DNA of 38,519 nt, taken from Methylobacteriaceae bacterium. GTDB lineage: Bacteria; Pseudomonadota; Alphaproteobacteria; Rhizobiales; Beijerinckiaceae. Each line of letters starts with the position of its first letter. Within the stretch, counting starts at the first letter, position 1. Below the pieces are notes generated by a model, which saw nothing but the letters and a program-made list of their open reading frames with translations, made no database searches and was not told the origin of the DNA. A program made the position numbers and the translations under genes. The DNA lies in assembly GCA_019244955.1 (NCBI GenBank), contig JAFASC010000050.1, forward strand, positions 1 to 38,519. The letters run 5' to 3'. This document shows, in pieces, positions 34,539-38,519 of the stretch.

Positions 34539-35788
34539 GCGCGTTGGGCAAGATCGCGCCCTGGATCATTCTGGCGATCCTTTTGGCGGTTGCTCCGCTT
34601 GTGTTCACCTCCGGCACCTCGCGCACCATGCTGAGCATCATGGCGCTCAGCATCATCTTTGCGCTCTCTTACAACATGCTCCTTGGTCAGACAGGTCTTC
34701 TGTCCTTCGGCCACGCGGTTTACTACGGGCTCGGCGGGTTCGTCGCGATTCACGCGATGAACACGGTCATCCGCAATAAATACGCGATTCCATTGCCTGT
34801 GATTCCGCTCATCGGCGGCGCGGCGGGCCTGTTTTTCGGCATCGTTTTCGGTTCCGTCTCGACCCGCCGTGCCGGCACGGTGTTTTCGATGATCTCGCTC
34901 GGCCTTGGCGAGCTCGTCGCTTCGAGCGCGCTCATTTTGCGCACCTTCTTCGGCGGCGAGGAAGGCATCACCACGAACCGGTCACGACTGGCGCCGTTCT
35001 TCGGGTACAAATTCGGACCGCAGATCGAGGTCTATTATCTCATCGCCTGCTGGTGCTTCGTTTGCATCCTCCTCATGTATGCGATCACGCGCACCCCGTT
35101 CGGGCGCATGTGCAATGCGGTCCGCGAGAACCCCGAACGCGCCGAATTCGTCGGCTATTCGGCGCGAATGGTGCGGTTCATCGCGTTTTCGCTAGCGGGC
35201 CTTTTCGCCGGCATCGCAGGCGGTCTCGCCGCGCTCAATTTCGAGATTATGAACACCCAATCGATCGGCGCCGTGCAATCGGGGCTCGTGCTGCTCATGA
35301 CCTTCGTCGGCGGCGCGGGCGTTTTCTTTGGGCCGATCATCGGCGCCGTCCTGATCACATTCCTGCAGATCACGTTGTCCGACGTAACCGGCGCGTGGCA
35401 GCTCTATTTTGGGCTCATGTTCATTCTCGTCGTCATGTATTCCCCGGGCGGAATTGCCGGTTGGTTGGCGCTGCACGAGCCGCTCTATCGCGGCCGCCAG
35501 CTTGGGAGGCTAATACCTGCTTATCTGATCAATGCGGTGCCCCTGGTCGTCATGATCGTGGGTGGAATCCTGCTTATTGAGCTCGCCGACTGGATATTGG
35601 TGAAGGCCGAGACCGAAGGTCCGGGGATGAGCGTCTTCGGCATAGTCATGAACAGCAATTCCATTGTGCCCTGGATTATTGCGATCATCCTCTTCTTCGG
35701 CGGCGCATTTGCTCTACGCGCGACCTGGCCGCGCGTGCAGGATGCTTGGGGCGTCGCTCTCGCCAGGCTTCGAGAGCAGCCCGCATGA
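34535..35788 (+). CDS. HAAT-type ABC transporter permease (LivM-like) with C-terminal extension, operon 2
   Basis: A 417-residue permease starting at the ATG 34535 that overlaps the LivH-like stop. The core (about residues 1-325) carries SYNMLLGQTGLLSFGHAVYYGLGGF, the EAA-like loop TPFGRMCNAVRENPERAEFVGY, and GAGVFFGPIIGAVLITFLQITL. After the usual C-terminus, about 90 more residues follow with two added hydrophobic segments (about 331-350 and 378-395). LivM proteins are usually 300-360 residues, so this one is longer than typical. The open frame continues upstream to 33782 inside the LivH-like gene, but that part is not a real extension. The downstream LivG-like gene overlaps by four bases. 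Confidence 0.92.
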   Translation: MSALGKIAPWIILAILLAVAPLVFTSGTSRTMLSIMALSIIFALSYNMLLGQTGLLSFGHAVYYGLGGFVAIHAMNTVIRNKYAIPLPVIPLIGGAAGLFFGIVFGSVSTRRAGTVFSMISLGLGELVASSALILRTFFGGEEGITTNRSRLAPFFGYKFGPQIEVYYLIACWCFVCILLMYAITRTPFGRMCNAVRENPERAEFVGYSARMVRFIAFSLAGLFAGIAGGLAALNFEIMNTQSIGAVQSGLVLLMTFVGGAGVFFGPIIGAVLITFLQITLSDVTGAWQLYFGLMFILVVMYSPGGIAGWLALHEPLYRGRQLGRLIPAYLINAVPLVVMIVGGILLIELADWILVKAETEGPGMSVFGIVMNSNSIVPWIIAIILFFGGAFALRATWPRVQDAWGVALARLREQPA

Positions 35789-36531
35789 CCGCGTTGTCGC
35801 TGCAGAACGTCACGAAGAGCTTTGGGCAGATGGAGATTATTCGCGGCGTGACGCTCGATGTGCCGGAAGGCGAGCGCCATGCCGTGATCGGTCCGAACGG
35901 CGCCGGGAAGTCCACTCTGTTCAACCTGATCAGCGGCCGTTTTCCGGTCAGCTCCGGCTCGATTCGACTTGAGGATCAGGAGATCAGCGGGCTGAAGTCG
36001 TATGAAATCAACCGCCGCGGTTTGTCACGGAGTTTCCAGGTCACCAACATCTTTCCTCGGCTCTCCGTCTACGAAAACATCCGCTGCGCCGTCCTCTGGT
36101 CGCTCGGCTACAAATATTCGTTCTGGCGTGGCGTCAACGGCCTCGCCGACGCGCGCGAGCGCAGCGAAGACATCATGGAGCGCATCGGCCTTGCCGCGCG
36201 TCGCCGCGACCAGGCAGGCGTTCTCACCTATGCCGAGCAGCGAGCGCTCGAGATCGGAATCACAATCGCGGGTGGGGCGCGCGTGATCCTTCTCGACGAG
36301 CCCATGGCCGGGATGAGCCGTTCCGAGACGGAGCACGCGGTCGCGCTGGTGCGCAAAATGACGGAGGGTAAGACCCTGCTCATGGTCGAGCACGACATGG
36401 GCGTCGTCTTCGGCATCGCCGATCGCATTTCCGTTCTCGTCTATGGCAAGATCATCGCCAGCGACACGCCGCAGGCCATCCGCGAGAACGCCGCGGTCAA
36501 GGAAGCCTATCTCGGCGAGGCGGCCCACTGA
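35785..36531 (+). CDS. HAAT-type ABC transporter ATP-binding protein (LivG-like), operon 2
   Basis: A 248-residue nucleotide-binding subunit. The start is ATG 35785, overlapping the LivM-like stop (ATGA). Walker A is canonical, GPNGAGKS (36-43, Lys42); the Q-loop is SRSFQVTNIF; Walker B VILLDEP gives Asp171 and Glu172; the switch His203 lies in LLMVEHDMG. The signature is unusual: LTYAEQRALEIG (147-158), where LivG proteins normally have L-S/A-Y-G-x-Q, so the conserved Gly is Ala150. Together with the Walker A change in the LivF-like partner this touches a single composite ATP site (see findings). Stop and next start overlap by one base. Confidence 0.93.
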   Translation: MTALSLQNVTKSFGQMEIIRGVTLDVPEGERHAVIGPNGAGKSTLFNLISGRFPVSSGSIRLEDQEISGLKSYEINRRGLSRSFQVTNIFPRLSVYENIRCAVLWSLGYKYSFWRGVNGLADARERSEDIMERIGLAARRRDQAGVLTYAEQRALEIGITIAGGARVILLDEPMAGMSRSETEHAVALVRKMTEGKTLLMVEHDMGVVFGIADRISVLVYGKIIASDTPQAIRENAAVKEAYLGEAAH

Positions 36532-37238
36532 TGAGCGCGCCCCTCCTCCAGGTGCAAGACCTGCACGCCTTCTACGGCAAGAGCCACATTCTGCATGGTG
36601 TGACGTTCGACATTGCGGCAGGCGAAATCGTGAGCATGCTCGGCCGCAACGGCGTCGGCCGGTCGACGACGATCAAGGCGATCATGGGCGACGTGCCGCC
36701 GCGCGGTTCGATCCGTTTTCGCGATCGCGAGATCGGCGGCATGAAGCCGCATCAGATCGCGCGGCTCGGGCTCGGCTATGTACCGGAGAATCGCGATATT
36801 TTCCCGTCTCTGACGGTGCGGCAAAACCTGTATCTCGGACAGAAATCCACGAAAAAGACCGGTCGCTGGTCGATGGCCGACATGTTCAAGGTCTTCCCGC
36901 GGCTTGAAGAGCGCGCCGACACGCGGGCTGGCGTCCTCTCGGGCGGCGAGCAGCAGATGCTGACCATGTGCCGCACGCTGATGGGGGATCCCGACCTCAT
37001 CATGATCGACGAGCCCACCGAGGGGCTGGCCCCAATGATGGTCGAGCTCGTCGGCAAGCTTTTGTCCGAGATTGCCGGGCGCGGCATATCGATCCTGCTG
37101 GTCGAGCAGAAATTGACCATCGCGCTGAAGATAAGCCATCGCCTCTACGTGATGGGGCATGGCGAGATCGTCTTCTCCGGCACTCCGGGCGACCTCGCCG
37201 CCAATGCCGGAGTGCGGAAGGAATGGCTTGAGGTCTGA
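36531..37238 (+). CDS. HAAT-type ABC transporter ATP-binding protein (LivF-like) with Walker A Lys-to-Arg change
   Basis: A 235-residue nucleotide-binding subunit. Walker A reads GRNGVGRST (38-46): Arg44 (codon CGG) replaces the invariant Lys. The Q-loop stretch is GLGYVPENRDIFPSLTVRQNL, the signature is canonical LSGGEQQM (136-143), Walker B is LIMIDEP (Asp160, Glu161), and the switch position is Gln193 in LLVEQKLTIAL, as usual for LivF. Apart from the P-loop Lys the protein is well conserved and uninterrupted. I have a recollection of the same GRNGVGRST form in other proteobacterial LivF-like proteins, so it may be a subfamily trait and not a fresh mutation. It is the last gene of operon 2. 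Confidence 0.93.
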   Translation: MSAPLLQVQDLHAFYGKSHILHGVTFDIAAGEIVSMLGRNGVGRSTTIKAIMGDVPPRGSIRFRDREIGGMKPHQIARLGLGYVPENRDIFPSLTVRQNLYLGQKSTKKTGRWSMADMFKVFPRLEERADTRAGVLSGGEQQMLTMCRTLMGDPDLIMIDEPTEGLAPMMVELVGKLLSEIAGRGISILLVEQKLTIALKISHRLYVMGHGEIVFSGTPGDLAANAGVRKEWLEV

Positions 37239-37325
37239 GACGCAAGCGATCTGCTTTGACAAGCAGGAACGCTTGCCGCGTCTTCACCAATGCCGCCCGG
37301 TTTGAGCAAAGCGGCGTCTGTACTG

Positions 37326-37622
37326 ATGCGCGCCTGCCTCGCGGCAACGATCTGCCTTGCTCCGGGGCCGGCCCTCGCGCAACGCGCGATGGGCTTCGGT
37401 TTCTGCGCCCCACCCCATCCACCGAAATGCGTCTCCACTCCCGGCACTTACGCGTCGCAGGCGGAAATCGACAAATGCCAGGACGAGGTCAACCGCTACG
37501 TCAATTCCGTCACTGCGTATCGCGTGTGCCAGACGCAGGAGGTCGAACGTGCCGTGCGTGAAACGAACGCCACGTTGCAGCACTGGAAGTGCGGCGTCGC
37601 CGCTAAGGTACTCTGTCCGTAG
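37326..37622 (+). CDS. small secreted six-cysteine protein of unknown function
   Basis: A 98-residue protein from ATG 37326 (an ATG at 37290 would add 12 residues; neither has a clear SD, and the later one gives a better signal peptide, MRACLAATICLAPGPALAQ). The mature part has six cysteines, Cys27, Cys35, Cys51, Cys68, Cys89 and Cys97, enough for three disulfides. It also has a Pro-rich start (CAPPHPPKC) and a central helix (SQAEIDKCQDEVNRYVNSVTAYRVCQTQEVERAV). No known family is recognised. It lies in the 0.4-kb space between the LivF-like gene and the convergent protease gene, nine bases from the latter's stop. Confidence 0.6.
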   Translation: MRACLAATICLAPGPALAQRAMGFGFCAPPHPPKCVSTPGTYASQAEIDKCQDEVNRYVNSVTAYRVCQTQEVERAVRETNATLQHWKCGVAAKVLCP

Positions 37623-37631
37623 CCCCGACAG

Positions 37632-38519
37632 CTAGTCGATCGGCAACGCGACGAAATGCACGTCGCCCTGCAAACCGGCGACGAGAAGCAGCGCGCTCTT
37701 CTTGCCGGAATCCTTCAGCGCCTTCAGCTTCTTCGTCAGATCCGCGGGCTGGGCAACCGGCTCCTGATTGATCTCGACAATCACCTCGCCGGGCTGGATG
37801 CGCTTCTCGGCGGCACTCGATCGCGGGTCGACGCTCGTCACGACGATGCCGGACTTCACGCTATCGCGGATCGAATACTTCTTCCGAAGCTCATCGTTGA
37901 GTCCGGAGAATTCGAGGCCAAGCGCCTTCTGCACCGGACTGGCGGTGCTGCCGCCCTTGGCCGCGTCGTTCTTCGTATTGTCGAGCGAGGCCTGTTTCTC
38001 GCCATCCTCGAGGCGACCAAGCTTGACGTTCAGGGTCATCTCTTTGCCGTCCCGCATAACCGTCACAGGAACGTCCTTGCCGACCGGCGTCGCGGCAACG
38101 ATCTTCGGCAAGTCGCGCGATTCCTTCACGTCCTTGCCATCGAACTTGGTGATGACATCGCCGGTTTTGAGCCCGGCCGGTTTTGCCGGACCCTTGTCGT
38201 CGACGCCGGCGATCAGCGCGCCGCGCACGGAGCCGAGATTGAGATTCTCGGCAATGGCGTCGTCGATGTTCTGGATGCGCACGCCGAGCCAGCCGCGGCG
38301 CGTCTCGCCGAACTTCTGCAGCTGTTCGATGATCGGCTGCACGGTATTCGCCGGCGTCGCAAAGCCGATGCCGATCGAGCCGCCGGAGGGCGACAGGATC
38401 GCGGTGTTGATGCCGATCACGTCGCCCTCGAGATTGAAGAGCGGCCCGCCTGAATTGCCCTTGTTGATGGCAGCGTCGGTCTGGATGTAGCTGTCGTAGG
38501 GACCGGACGAGATGTCGCG
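37632..38519 (-). CDS. degP: HtrA/DegP (Do) family serine endopeptidase (5' end beyond window)
   Basis: The C-terminal 295 residues of a Do-type periplasmic protease are present; the N-terminus lies right of the window. The visible part begins with [20 protein letters not shown], whose GNSGGP contains the catalytic Ser. The protease domain continues through [16 protein letters not shown]. Two PDZ domains follow: PDZ1 from [11 protein letters not shown] to about LNVKLGRL, and PDZ2 from [16 protein letters not shown] to the end, with carboxylate-binding-loop type starts. A charged linker ([19 protein letters not shown]) joins them. Two PDZ domains place it with DegP/DegQ and MucD and apart from DegS. 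It refolds or degrades misfolded envelope proteins. Which paralogue it is cannot be told from this fragment. Confidence 0.93.
   Translation of the reverse strand, partial: RDISSGPYDSYIQTDAAINKGNSGGPLFNLEGDVIGINTAILSPSGGSIGIGFATPANTVQPIIEQLQKFGETRRGWLGVRIQNIDDAIAENLNLGSVRGALIAGVDDKGPAKPAGLKTGDVITKFDGKDVKESRDLPKIVAATPVGKDVPVTVMRDGKEMTLNVKLGRLEDGEKQASLDNTKNDAAKGGSTASPVQKALGLEFSGLNDELRKKYSIRDSVKSGIVVTSVDPRSSAAEKRIQPGEVIVEINQEPVAQPADLTKKLKALKDSGKKSALLLVAGLQGDVHFVALPID

Overview
The window looks like the chromosome of a free-living alphaproteobacterium of the order Hyphomicrobiales (Rhizobiales). The evidence is a high-GC sequence with uniform codon use, the gene order zapE - mdh - sucC - sucD - sucA - sucB - lpdA, abundant branched-chain-amino-acid-type (HAAT) ABC transporters linked to acyl-CoA ligases, and a GC-rich interspersed palindromic repeat of the kind common in this order. 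The genus cannot be fixed from sequence reading alone. I see no rRNA, tRNA, CRISPR array, transposase or prophage gene.

Layout. (1) 1-576: a short-chain dehydrogenase cut by the left edge. (2) 739-4091: a probable sigma-54 promoter followed by a three-gene operon (circularly permuted ATP-grasp, alpha-E protein, transglutaminase-like protein) in which the transglutaminase lacks its catalytic cysteine. (3) 4174-5505: a stand-alone Lrp/AsnC sensor domain, a periplasmic copper chaperone, a tiny membrane protein and a lipoprotein cytochrome c. (4) 5578-7200: an aldo/keto reductase and a conserved-looking protein of unknown role. (5) 7197-10184: yraN and rsmI on the minus strand, divergent from an LpoA-like lipoprotein and a small secreted protein. 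(6) 10212-21124: the minus-strand TCA operon mdh-sucCD-sucAB-MAPEG-lpdA, preceded by zapE. (7) 21125-23279: a promoter region with 11-bp-phased GTAAC repeats, a secreted trypsin-like protease and an outer-membrane-like protein. (8) 23401-37238: two tandem HAAT transport operons, each linked to an AMP-forming CoA ligase, with an SDR gene facing the other way. (9) 37326-38519: a six-cysteine secreted protein and the 3' part of an HtrA/Do protease cut by the right edge.

How the genes fit together. Region 8 reads as an uptake-and-activation locus for organic acids. Periplasmic binding proteins feed two permease pairs, and the ligases would convert imported acids to CoA thioesters for beta-oxidation-like enzymes (the two SDRs are candidates). 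Products would enter the TCA enzymes encoded in region 6. Substrates are not readable from sequence.

Points most worth a second look: co-degeneration of one composite ATP site in the second HAAT transporter (Walker A Lys to Arg in the LivF-like subunit plus an altered signature in its LivG-like partner); the Cys-less transglutaminase in an Anbu-type operon without Anbu, behind a sigma-54-like promoter; the phased GTAAC array; the missing LivF gene of the first HAAT operon, with a repeat element at the spot where it would be expected; and a strong hairpin between the second binding-protein gene and its permease genes. I did not find a clearly new defence or mobile system. All family assignments come from reading motifs and were not checked by database search.
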